Below are positions 16,074-23,932 of a DNA stretch of 48,156 bases, piece by piece. A program made the position numbers and the translations under genes. A model generated the notes under the pieces. That model searched no databases. It had not been told where the DNA came from and saw only the letters and a list, made by a program, of their open reading frames with translations. How positions within the stretch are numbered: position 1 is the stretch's first letter; every line of letters begins with the position of its first letter. This DNA is from a virus. The stretch is taken from the IMG/VR virus record IMGVR_UViG_3300026533_000004, positions 1 to 48,156 of that record; one strand, given 5' to 3'.

Positions 16074-16610
16074 TTAATAAGGTATCTCTTCTAGCTCTTC
16101 TAATAATTCTTTTATTTCAGAATAAGCTTTAGGATAATTACTTTTTTTAATATCTCTAATAGCTTTTGATTTACCATATTTAAGTGATATATTTGCAATA
16201 TCAATTCTATATTGTTGCTCTATTTCCTCATTATCACATAAAGATACTATATGCCTACATAGATTTTGAATATCAACAAAGTTAATATCATCTTTATCAT
16301 TTTTTGGTATAAATTTAGTATCTTTCTTTTTCTTACTAACTGTAGTTTTAGTATTATCATCTTGTTTACTAACCTTTTTTGTAGATTTAACATCTTTCTT
16401 TTCTTCAGTTGTCTCTACTTTTTTTACCTCTTTTTTAGGTTTATTATTAACCTTTTCTTTAACTGTAGGTTTAGTATCTGCATTATCTACTTTAGGTTTA
16501 TTCACTACTTTATCATTACTACCCTCACTTAACTTAATATAAGTATCAAGCATTGCTTTAGCTATTTTAGCTTCCTCTACACTATTTATCTCAAATTTAA
16601 AAAATGCCAT
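16074..16610 (-). CDS. Replication-module protein with Lys-rich linker, unknown
   Basis: 178 residues. N-terminal short domain (FFKFEINSVEEAKIAKAMLDTYIKL), a ~70-residue disordered Lys/Thr/Asp-rich linker (about 34-108), and a C-terminal helical domain (FVDIQNLCRHIVSLCDNEEIEQQYRIDIANISLKYGKSKAIRDI). The layout resembles small replication accessory proteins tethered to SSB or DNA, but no family is recognised. It has its own early-type promoter and sits between the SSB and exonuclease genes. Confidence 0.6.
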   Translation of the reverse strand: MAFFKFEINSVEEAKIAKAMLDTYIKLSEGSNDKVVNKPKVDNADTKPTVKEKVNNKPKKEVKKVETTEEKKDVKSTKKVSKQDDNTKTTVSKKKKDTKFIPKNDKDDINFVDIQNLCRHIVSLCDNEEIEQQYRIDIANISLKYGKSKAIRDIKKSNYPKAYSEIKELLEELEEIPY

Positions 16611-16644
16611 GTTTTTATCCTTTTTAATTATTTTTTGTATTATA

Positions 16645-16673
16645 ATTGTAACATAAAGAACATTAGAGTAAAC
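16645..16673 (-). promoter_or_regulatory. Early-type promoter (178-residue gene)
   Basis: Minus-strand AATGTTCTTT (16655-16664), four bases, TACAAT (16645-16650). Confidence 0.55.
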
Positions 16674-16677
16674 TTAA

Positions 16678-17373
16678 TTACTCTAAATAATCCTCACAAA
16701 TATCTCTACCCTTACACCATTTACAGATATAACTATTAGGATTAGTAGTTAAAGTATCTGCAATAAATATATTATCTAAATTAGTGATAATGTTATCTTG
16801 AATAAATGTAACTAATTCATCAATATCTATATCTATATAACTCTCTCTACCATATTGATAAATACCAATTCTAATAGAACTAATATATTCTTTAGGATTA
16901 TTATCAATATACTCTCTATATGCAAGATAAGCATAAATATAGAGTTGATGATTATCTCTAATAGTAACTTTAGCTCTACCTGTTTTTAAATCAACTATAT
17001 ATAATTTCTCATTTTCAATATCTATAGCTACAAAATCTATCTTTCCATATTTACTATTTTTAAAATATGGAGATAAATTATTTAAATATACCTCTTTTTC
17101 AACCTCTGCAATATTTGCATTTTTAGCAATAGATTTAATATAATAAACATAACCTTTTACTAAATTAATCTCATCTTTAGTAAAGCTATCATCTATTTCT
17201 AATTTAGGATTATTATATAATTCCTCTGCTAGTTGGTGCATTAAAATACCTTTACTAGCATATTCATTAGTAGTATCCTCTTGTGTATATTCATATTCAA
17301 ATGCCTTGTAGCAAGTGAGTATTCTTTTACTACTACTAGGTCTGAACGCATTTATTAAATCAAGTTTATTCAT
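16678..17373 (-). CDS. Cas4/RecB-like exonuclease (DUF2800)
   Basis: 231 residues. PD-(D/E)xK nuclease core: KYGKIDFVAID (D113) and LYIVDLKTGRA (D128, K130), then the QhxxY-like helix HQLYIYAYL. Cys21 plus the C-terminal CKWCKGRDIC give the four-cysteine pattern of the Fe-S cluster seen in Cas4 and AddB-type nucleases. It likely resects DNA ends for recombination or replication, next to the ssDNA-binding protein. Start overlaps the previous gene's stop (TAATG). Confidence 0.8.
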   Translation of the reverse strand: MNKLDLINAFRPSSSKRILTCYKAFEYEYTQEDTTNEYASKGILMHQLAEELYNNPKLEIDDSFTKDEINLVKGYVYYIKSIAKNANIAEVEKEVYLNNLSPYFKNSKYGKIDFVAIDIENEKLYIVDLKTGRAKVTIRDNHQLYIYAYLAYREYIDNNPKEYISSIRIGIYQYGRESYIDIDIDELVTFIQDNIITNLDNIFIADTLTTNPNSYICKWCKGRDICEDYLE

Positions 17374-17807
17374 TATTTATCTCCTCTCATATCGTATAAA
17401 ATGATGTTATTATCAATTAATGTTTGAGTAAACATCATATTTAATTTAATCATCATATCGTAATTTTCATAATCTGATAATAATAATGGTAATAACATAG
17501 GGTGGAAATAACTACTACCACCATTACCAGCTTTTTTAATATAAAGTCGTTGGTTTGGTATTTTTTCTAATAAATATCTTAATACCATTTTACGGTGAAA
17601 ATTAGAGCGTTTAGCAAATAATACTTTACCTAACTTAGACACATTGATATACTTAATATCTATACCCTCGCCCTCTTTTATATTATCAGGTATATATTCC
17701 ATAAAATCACTTATTGTTAATGGTTTCTTACCACCCAAAATTTTAATACTTGCTATTTTTGATAATTGCTCCTCATTAAGAATAGTATTTACATCTATTT
17801 GTTGCAT
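17373..17807 (-). CDS. Replication-module protein, possibly KilA-N-like
   Basis: 144 residues. Central basic region VLFAKRSNFHRKMVLRYLLEKIPNQRLYIKK and the C-terminal half GGSSYFHPMLLPLLLSDYENYDMMIKLNMMFTQTLI recall the YFHP..l..... stretch of KilA-N DNA-binding domains, but the match is loose. It has its own early-type promoter and the AAAATAAAATTGAAAGGATT leader, and is translationally coupled to the exonuclease gene. Confidence 0.55.
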   Translation of the reverse strand: MQQIDVNTILNEEQLSKIASIKILGGKKPLTISDFMEYIPDNIKEGEGIDIKYINVSKLGKVLFAKRSNFHRKMVLRYLLEKIPNQRLYIKKAGNGGSSYFHPMLLPLLLSDYENYDMMIKLNMMFTQTLIDNNIILYDMRGDK

Positions 17808-17841
17808 AATTTAATCCTTTCAATTTTATTTTTAGGATTAA

Positions 17842-17870
17842 ATTATAACATATAGAACATTAAAATAAAA
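17842..17870 (-). promoter_or_regulatory. Early-type promoter (144-residue gene)
   Basis: Minus-strand AATGTTCTAT (17852-17861), four bases, TATAAT (17842-17847). Confidence 0.6.
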
Positions 17871-20105
17871 TTATAGAATAGTAGTTTTAGAAGTAATTAT
17901 ATAACCTATATTTTCAAGTTCTTTAAGAGTTATATTTAAATATCTATCATAATCAATATAACTCTTAAAATTAGTATATTTATCTATCTCTAAATCAATA
18001 ATTTTTACATTATTAGCATTAGCAACATTATTAGCAGTTTTTTTATAAATAACTCTATTATTTGCATTTTTAGAATATACATATCTAATATAATTACCTA
18101 ATTGTTGAAAATCTTGATAATTAAATACTGAATTATCTATTTTCTTATATTCAGTTTTAATATCATTTTTATTGTAAATATCAAAATAATACCTTTTAAC
18201 TAAATTATTCTTTTCTGCATACTCTTTAATATCAATACCATTTATTTTAATGCGTTTAGATTTAGGAATTACACCATATATAATATTACCTTGTTTATCT
18301 CTTTTAGGTATTTTTTCATTATATTTAATTACTTGATTATCTTCTACTAAAATAGCTCCACCTGTAACTTTTTGAACTGTTGCAAATTCTAATATATTAT
18401 TGCAATTAAGTAATTTATTAAGTATATAATTTTTAATTTTAGATATATCATTTAATGGATAGCTAAAATCATTAATTAAATTTCTAATAGTTTCATATAC
18501 TATAGGATATTCTATTTTTTTATGAATACTATTAACACTAGCTCCATAAATACCTTTAGCTTTAACACCATTTGAGTATTTAGCTACATAAGCGTTTACA
18601 TCTCTAGCAAATAAAGATTTATACTCTCCATACTCCATAGTTAATTTAGTAGTCTTTTCCCATTTAGATACAATATTTTTAATATCTTCAAAATTATGAG
18701 TATCTAAATTATGCAATATTTCTATACCGTCTGTATTAGAACTAATTACTTCAATTCCTGCATATTCTAACCATTCTATTAATAGTAAAAGTGAAAATTG
18801 TCCTGTAAGAGTTACATTTAATAATGCTTTAGGGTCGTAGTATTTAGAGTTAATATCACCTAATTTACCATACATACCACCATTGAGAATAATTTTATTA
18901 GTCTCATTAATGATGATAGCATTCTCTAAAAGTAATTTTTCATTATTAGTTAAATTACTTTTATTTTTTAACTCTTTTTGTATCTTTTTTGCCTCTACTC
19001 TTTCTAATAATAAATTTTCTCCAAATTCTATATATTTATCTTTATCTATATTAGCAGGGGTAAATCCGTTTTTAAATTGTAGATTAGGGTAATAGCTTAT
19101 GACATCTATATTTCTTAAATTTGCATTAGTAAATGTAACTACTCTTAATACCTTTTCTTTACTATGTAAACCACCTTTTTTAATAAAATAAAAATTATTA
19201 CCTATTGTTATTTTAAAATTTTTAATAAAGTCTGGAATTGTTGTAGAACTACTATTAAAAGTATGTTTTTTTACTCTATTTAATAAATTTTGAATATCTT
19301 TATTTTTAAACTGCAAATAATTAGGTAAATTTAATTTAAATGACTTAATTTTACCATTTTTATAGTTATTTGTAGTAACTTTAAGTTTTAAGTTAATTAA
19401 CTTTTCTCCTATTGTAGCTCTACCCATATTTAAGAAATTCTTAAATGGATTATAAATATCTACAATATCATCATATCTATTATTAAGTTTACCCCTAAAC
19501 TCTAAATCTTTTAGTGATTTTTTATATAACTCTTTAGTTATAATAAGGTCATTTTTATTATATTCAATAATTTCATTAATTTGTTGATGTGTTAATATAC
19601 TATCTGATTGATAAGGTAATTCTCTAATTTTAAGACCTAAATTTGACGCATAAAATTTTAATCCACCTGCATTATTTATTTTATATAAATCAATAGTTTC
19701 ATAAATATAATTATTAGCGTTAAATGCACTTAAAATACTAAATATATTAAAATTAGTAGGTTTTAATTTAACTAATTTATCTGCAATAGATGATTTAAAA
19801 TTAACTTTAATATCGTTAATTAACTCATCAGAGTAACTATCTTCAATTAATAAATCACTTATTAATTTTAATTGTTTAGCTGTTAAATTGCTATCAGCAA
19901 GTAAAATATTAACAAAGATATTATCATAACTAATACTATTAAAACCAACTAAAGTATTATCTTTAACTGTTGATAATAACTTATCTTGCCTCTTTTTACC
20001 AAATACTTCATTATCTCTAATATCAATAGATACATATTTATTATCTACTAATAAGCCAATTTGGAAGAAGTTTTTAAATACTTCAATGTCAAAAAATATT
20101 TGCAT
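17871..20105 (-). CDS. Family-B-type DNA polymerase with 3'-5' exonuclease
   Basis: 744 residues. Exonuclease motifs: DIE (6-8), FNSISYDN (55-62), YNKND (182-186). Polymerase motifs: A, DVISYYPN (334-341, as DxxSLYPS); B, KIILNGGMYGKLG (404-416, as KxxxNxxYG); C, SNTDGIEI (456-463, as DTDS with Gly replacing Ser). All catalytic acids are present, so it should be an active proofreading replicative polymerase. It is smaller than most B-family enzymes. No terminal-protein signature was noticed. Early-type promoter directly upstream. Confidence 0.85.
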   Translation of the reverse strand: MQIFFDIEVFKNFFQIGLLVDNKYVSIDIRDNEVFGKKRQDKLLSTVKDNTLVGFNSISYDNIFVNILLADSNLTAKQLKLISDLLIEDSYSDELINDIKVNFKSSIADKLVKLKPTNFNIFSILSAFNANNYIYETIDLYKINNAGGLKFYASNLGLKIRELPYQSDSILTHQQINEIIEYNKNDLIITKELYKKSLKDLEFRGKLNNRYDDIVDIYNPFKNFLNMGRATIGEKLINLKLKVTTNNYKNGKIKSFKLNLPNYLQFKNKDIQNLLNRVKKHTFNSSSTTIPDFIKNFKITIGNNFYFIKKGGLHSKEKVLRVVTFTNANLRNIDVISYYPNLQFKNGFTPANIDKDKYIEFGENLLLERVEAKKIQKELKNKSNLTNNEKLLLENAIIINETNKIILNGGMYGKLGDINSKYYDPKALLNVTLTGQFSLLLLIEWLEYAGIEVISSNTDGIEILHNLDTHNFEDIKNIVSKWEKTTKLTMEYGEYKSLFARDVNAYVAKYSNGVKAKGIYGASVNSIHKKIEYPIVYETIRNLINDFSYPLNDISKIKNYILNKLLNCNNILEFATVQKVTGGAILVEDNQVIKYNEKIPKRDKQGNIIYGVIPKSKRIKINGIDIKEYAEKNNLVKRYYFDIYNKNDIKTEYKKIDNSVFNYQDFQQLGNYIRYVYSKNANNRVIYKKTANNVANANNVKIIDLEIDKYTNFKSYIDYDRYLNITLKELENIGYIITSKTTIL

Positions 20106-20137
20106 GTTATAATCCTTTCAATTTTATTTTAATAAAG

Positions 20138-20166
20138 ATTATAACATAAAGAACATTAAACTATAA
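20138..20166 (-). promoter_or_regulatory. Early-type promoter (DNA polymerase)
   Basis: Minus-strand AATGTTCTTT (20148-20157), four bases, TATAAT (20138-20143). Confidence 0.6.
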
Positions 20167-20170
20167 TAAT

Positions 20171-20371
20171 TTATTGAGATTTATTTAACTCAATAAGTTT
20201 GTTAATATAAAAACTTGCCTTTTTTAAATCTTCCAAACCATTTTTATATTTATAGCGTGTAACATACTTAATAATATTACCCTCTATAAAATTAAGGTCA
20301 TTAGCAATAATGTAATCTAAAGGTTCAATAGAACCCTGTTTATAATGTTTAGGTTCTATTTTACTATCCAT
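20171..20371 (-). CDS. DUF3310 protein
   Basis: 66 residues matching the whole DUF3310 domain: PKHYKQGSIEPLDYIIAND, NFIEGNIIKYVTRYKYKNGLEDLKKASFYINKLIEL. The family is widespread in phages, often labelled a putative nucleotide kinase although it has no P-loop, and is usually beside replication genes. It overlaps the 3' end of the primase-helicase gene by 16 bases. Confidence 0.8.
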   Translation of the reverse strand: MDSKIEPKHYKQGSIEPLDYIIANDLNFIEGNIIKYVTRYKYKNGLEDLKKASFYINKLIELNKSQ

Positions 20372-23052
20372 TCTTGTTTTAATCTCCTAATATCATTAAA
20401 TGTATCAAACATATCATCTTCCATACTAGCTATATCTATAATGACACCTTTTTTAACCTTATTATTAATATCTCTTACAGAGCCATAACTGCAATATTTT
20501 AATTTACCTTGTTCTATTAATGCTTTTATATTTTTACGCTTTAACTCATATTCTAAGTCTGCATTATATGCTAAGAGTATTTGCTTTAATATCCTTGTAG
20601 GATTGGTAATTATTAACTTATCTTTCTTTTTAGTAATATGAATATTTGCCTCAATAGAACTATCTTTATCAACTAGATTAACTAAAGGTTCAGTATTATC
20701 AACCATATTTACAATAGTTTCATTGATACTATCTTCTACATTCTTAATATCATCTTTATTTACATAAGCTTTATTTGCAAATAATTCACTTTCCAACTGC
20801 TTTCTAATTTGCACTAATTTATATTTTTGCATGTTTTTATAACTGTTAATAGTATCAATAATTAAATCGTGATAATAACTTAAAATAATATTTCTAATAG
20901 TATCATCATCTATATTGTATTTATTAGTGATAGTAGTAATTAAATCCAATATAGTTTTATTTTGGATACTTCTAAAATCAAAGATATTTAATCTATTTTT
21001 TATTTGCTCATCTATACCCTCAAATGATAATGTTTTACCGTCTGCGTCAAGGAATACTTTAGCACCGACGGTAATATTAATGGTATTTTTATATAAACCT
21101 CTATATCTTAAATTACCTGATATTTCAAATAATTTTCTATTATATACTGATTTTTCATCAAAAATATTAAAGTAAGATAGTTTATAATCTTCAATAGGTG
21201 CATTATTTATACTACCACCATTTTTAGAATAATCTTCAATATCGCTGAACTTAGCTATACCAAGTTCATCAAAAATTGAGAAAAAATAACCTTTACCAAA
21301 ATTGGTATTACCTAATAGCATTATATCCATACCTTTATTATTACTAAAAAATTTAGATAATAAAAGATATTTAGTTAAAGGTTCTGTAAGGTTAAAATAA
21401 TGCTTATTAAATGCCTTAATAACGCCATTATAGATATTTTTATCAAGTTTTTTAGCATTATCTATATTAGATAGCATGTTTTTAAAATACTTACTTTGAG
21501 TATTTTTAATAACATTATCCTCATCATCTAAATTGTAAATGTTTGGATAAAGTATGCTTTCAGTAATAAATATCTCCTTATAATCACTCTCATGGAGTAA
21601 TAATAGCACATCTCTTAATTTATTTAAATTGATATATTCCTTACTTCTATCTTTAGATACTATTTTAGGAAATTGTTTAATCATAGCTCTTTTAAATAAA
21701 CTAAATTGATTATTTGCAAGAGGTATAAATAAAACAGTTTTAAATTCTTTGTCAAATGCAATTATTCTAGTAGAAGTATCTTTAATAATTTTAATTCTAC
21801 TAAATATATCTTTTATAATATCATATTGTTGTTGGTAAGTTAAATCATGCTCTATCCAATCATCTCCAACTTTCATTTTAGAACTAATAATATCTCTATA
21901 TGTAGATGAGCTACCAGCATATATATATTCATCATATTTACTATCAAAATATTCATCAGTAGTGATATTTTCATAGTATTCATCATTCCATATATTAGAT
22001 AAATATTGAGTTAATTTTTTACTAGATATAGATTTACTATTATTAAGTTTTTTATATCTATTTTTTATCTCATCTTCAATAATATCATTAAACTTATTTT
22101 TACTAATATAAGGAAATGTAGATACTATAGATGATATTTCTTTAGTAGATTTATCTAAATTAGAGGAATTATTAATAATAGATTTAATCTGATTTAACTT
22201 ACTTTCATAAGCTTCAAAATATAAACTACCTACACTTAAATTATCAGTAGGTAATACTTCCCATTTATCTTTTAATTTAGATATATCTTTCTCTGCATTA
22301 TCTGCCTCTAAACTCCATTTAATAAATCCCTCTAATGTTCCACCACTAGCTTTATATGCACCTGCATAGCGTATCCAATTATGGTAATCTTCATTATCGC
22401 AATAACTAAGGAGTGTATCTAATTGTTCAGGTAATAACTCACTATCAAACTCTTCATTATTATCATTATCTATATCTTCATTAGATTTAGTATCTTCAGA
22501 TAATAGTTTATTCATTTTAAATATTGTAAGGTTACTTTTATTAATACTTTCTTCACTAAATATACTATCTATATCTACTAACAGTTTATATTCTCCTATT
22601 TTATTATTCCCTTTACTGTCTTTAGTTTTTATACCTTTATTACTTGCAAGGAGTATATATCCATTTTTACTACTATTAGCATGTAAAAATTCTATATCAG
22701 GGTAATTTTTATTATATCTTTTAAATTCAGGTTCAATATCTGATATTAAATAACAGTGATACCCACCACTAGGTGATTGCACAGTTTTTACAAATTCTAC
22801 ACCTATATCTTTTTCTAATTTACTCAAACTATCTAAACCTTGTGAGCCTTTTTTAGTATCTACATCAATAATAGTTAAAAATTGCTTGACATTATCAAAT
22901 TTTTTAGGTATAATAGCCATGTTTTTGTTTTTGAATTTGTCACTGTGGGTTTTATTCTTCCACTTACCCACAGCGATTTTATTACTATTAACTTCTATTA
23001 AAATCCCAAACTTATTAAATCTATCGTAAACTTCTTTATCAAATCTTTTCAT
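20356..23052 (-). CDS. Primase-polymerase / SF3 helicase fusion
   Basis: 898 residues from ATG 23052, preceded by AAAGGATTAAAG; a longer frame starts 15 bases upstream, but its ATG has no ribosome-binding site. The N-terminal Prim-Pol domain has IIDVD (about 61-65) and SPSGGYHCY (about 93-101). A PriCT-2-like domain (EQLDTLLSYCDNEDYHNWIRYAGAYK) follows at about 209-270. The C-terminal helicase has Walker A LLGNTNFGKG (about 579-588) and Walker B YFNIFDE (about 627-633). The protein can both prime and unwind, as in D5-type replication initiators, and with the polymerase forms a self-sufficient replisome. Confidence 0.85.
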   Translation of the reverse strand: MKRFDKEVYDRFNKFGILIEVNSNKIAVGKWKNKTHSDKFKNKNMAIIPKKFDNVKQFLTIIDVDTKKGSQGLDSLSKLEKDIGVEFVKTVQSPSGGYHCYLISDIEPEFKRYNKNYPDIEFLHANSSKNGYILLASNKGIKTKDSKGNNKIGEYKLLVDIDSIFSEESINKSNLTIFKMNKLLSEDTKSNEDIDNDNNEEFDSELLPEQLDTLLSYCDNEDYHNWIRYAGAYKASGGTLEGFIKWSLEADNAEKDISKLKDKWEVLPTDNLSVGSLYFEAYESKLNQIKSIINNSSNLDKSTKEISSIVSTFPYISKNKFNDIIEDEIKNRYKKLNNSKSISSKKLTQYLSNIWNDEYYENITTDEYFDSKYDEYIYAGSSSTYRDIISSKMKVGDDWIEHDLTYQQQYDIIKDIFSRIKIIKDTSTRIIAFDKEFKTVLFIPLANNQFSLFKRAMIKQFPKIVSKDRSKEYINLNKLRDVLLLLHESDYKEIFITESILYPNIYNLDDEDNVIKNTQSKYFKNMLSNIDNAKKLDKNIYNGVIKAFNKHYFNLTEPLTKYLLLSKFFSNNKGMDIMLLGNTNFGKGYFFSIFDELGIAKFSDIEDYSKNGGSINNAPIEDYKLSYFNIFDEKSVYNRKLFEISGNLRYRGLYKNTINITVGAKVFLDADGKTLSFEGIDEQIKNRLNIFDFRSIQNKTILDLITTITNKYNIDDDTIRNIILSYYHDLIIDTINSYKNMQKYKLVQIRKQLESELFANKAYVNKDDIKNVEDSINETIVNMVDNTEPLVNLVDKDSSIEANIHITKKKDKLIITNPTRILKQILLAYNADLEYELKRKNIKALIEQGKLKYCSYGSVRDINNKVKKGVIIDIASMEDDMFDTFNDIRRLKQEWIVK

Positions 23053-23094
23053 CTTTAATCCTTTCATATTTTAAAAATTTTATAAAATATTAAC

Positions 23095-23125
23095 ATATAA
23101 TTACTTAAAGAACATTAAAAGATTA
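23095..23125 (-). promoter_or_regulatory. Early-type promoter, degenerate (primase-helicase)
   Basis: Minus-strand AATGTTCTTT (23107-23116) followed by TTATAT (23095-23100); spacing two bases longer than in the other copies. Confidence 0.45.
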
Positions 23126-23191
23126 AATATAATTATATGTTTTCTGCAATATTATAGAATATGTAAGCTTAAAAATAGAAATAAGAGGAAA

Positions 23192-23227
23192 ATCTTAACT
23201 CACCTTTTAACTAAGGTAAGTTAAGAT
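23192..23227 (-). terminator. Rho-independent-type terminator after the frameshift gene
   Basis: Arms ATCTTAACTCACCTT (23192-23206) and AAGGTAAGTTAAGAT (23213-23227) pair with one mismatch; on the minus strand the stem is followed by TTTTCC. It lies 16 bases past the stop of the small gene at 23243. The stretch from here to the primase gene (about 140 bases) holds only its promoter. Confidence 0.6.
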
Positions 23228-23242
23228 ATGAAGAGTTAAGAA

Positions 23243-23397
23243 CTATCTATTATATATAGTTTTCCACTGTATCATACCATTATGATTGTTAATAAACTCT
23301 ATATTATCTAGCTCTTTTATAATACTCAATGGTAATTTAAAAAAGCAAAAGCCATTTTTTGTAACTTACTTGCAACACCTCTATAATATAATGTCAT
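23243..23397 (-). CDS. Small early gene with in-frame TTTTTTA frameshift signal
   Basis: ATG at 23397 with AAAGGATTTGAA before it and the best early promoter of the genome (23430-23458). The zero frame gives 23 residues (MTLYYRGVASKLQKMAFAF...) and stops at 23326. The slippery heptamer T-TTT-TTA (23338-23344) is in the correct phase; a -1 shift extends the product to 51 residues, adding KLPLSIIKELDNIEFINNHN and QWKTIYNR, ending at 23243 before a terminator. The tail chaperone gene uses the same heptamer. A homopolymer sequencing error or a decayed gene would also explain it. Function unknown. Confidence 0.5.
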
Positions 23398-23429
23398 TTC
23401 AAATCCTTTAAATTTATTTTTGTATTGAA

Positions 23430-23458
23430 ATTATAGCATAATGCACATTAAAAGTCAA
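23430..23458 (-). promoter_or_regulatory. Early-type promoter, best match (small frameshift gene)
   Basis: Minus-strand TTGACT (23453-23458), 17-base spacer containing AATGTGCATT (23440-23449), TATAAT (23430-23435). Confidence 0.75.
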
Positions 23459-23461
23459 GTA

Positions 23462-23908
23462 TTATATATCTTAACAAATTCTTAAACCTACAATCTAATA
23501 AATTATACATTTTAGATAAGTTACAATTAAAATAGTGTAACTCTGCATAAAAACATCTATAAATCTCATAAAATAGGTATTTATAAAAGATTAAATTTTT
23601 GTAACCGTTTTCAGCATATTTATACACTCTCGTTTTAAAAAAGGGGAAATTCATGTTAAATATTGTTCTTTAATTTCCCCTTTTTTATTTTTCACTTTAA
23701 ATAAGGTAAAAATGATATACAAGGTAACAAATGCTTATAAACACCGAAAAATAGGGGTTTATAAAGGTTTTAAAAAACGGTTACACGGAGTTATGTAACC
23801 TAAAAATATGGTAACATTCAATAAAGAGTTACATAAAATGCAATTTTATAGTGATAAATGAGAGGTATATTTAGAGCTTGTAAATAGTTAAGATTTGATT
23901 AAGTTACT
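23462..23908 (-). repeat. Dispersed 447-bp intergenic repeat, copy B (inverted)
   Basis: Inverted relative to copies A and C. Its hairpin is perfect: AAAAAAGGGGAAATT (23637-23651) with AATTTCCCCTTTTTT (23672-23686). It lies between the start of the small early gene and the end of the tape-measure gene and abuts the promoter at 23430-23458 on one side and a 19-bp palindrome on the other. The embedded MNFPFF frame is cut short differently from those in copies A and C, which argues against it being a gene. Confidence 0.9.
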
Positions 23909-23927
23909 AATCGTCAAATTGACGATT
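23909..23927. repeat. Perfect 19-bp palindrome next to repeat B
   Basis: AATCGTCAA-A-TTGACGATT immediately follows repeat B and ends five bases before the tape-measure stop. It is richer in G+C than its surroundings and has no T-tract, so it is more like a binding or recombination site than a terminator. Confidence 0.6.
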
Positions 23928-23932
23928 TGGAA

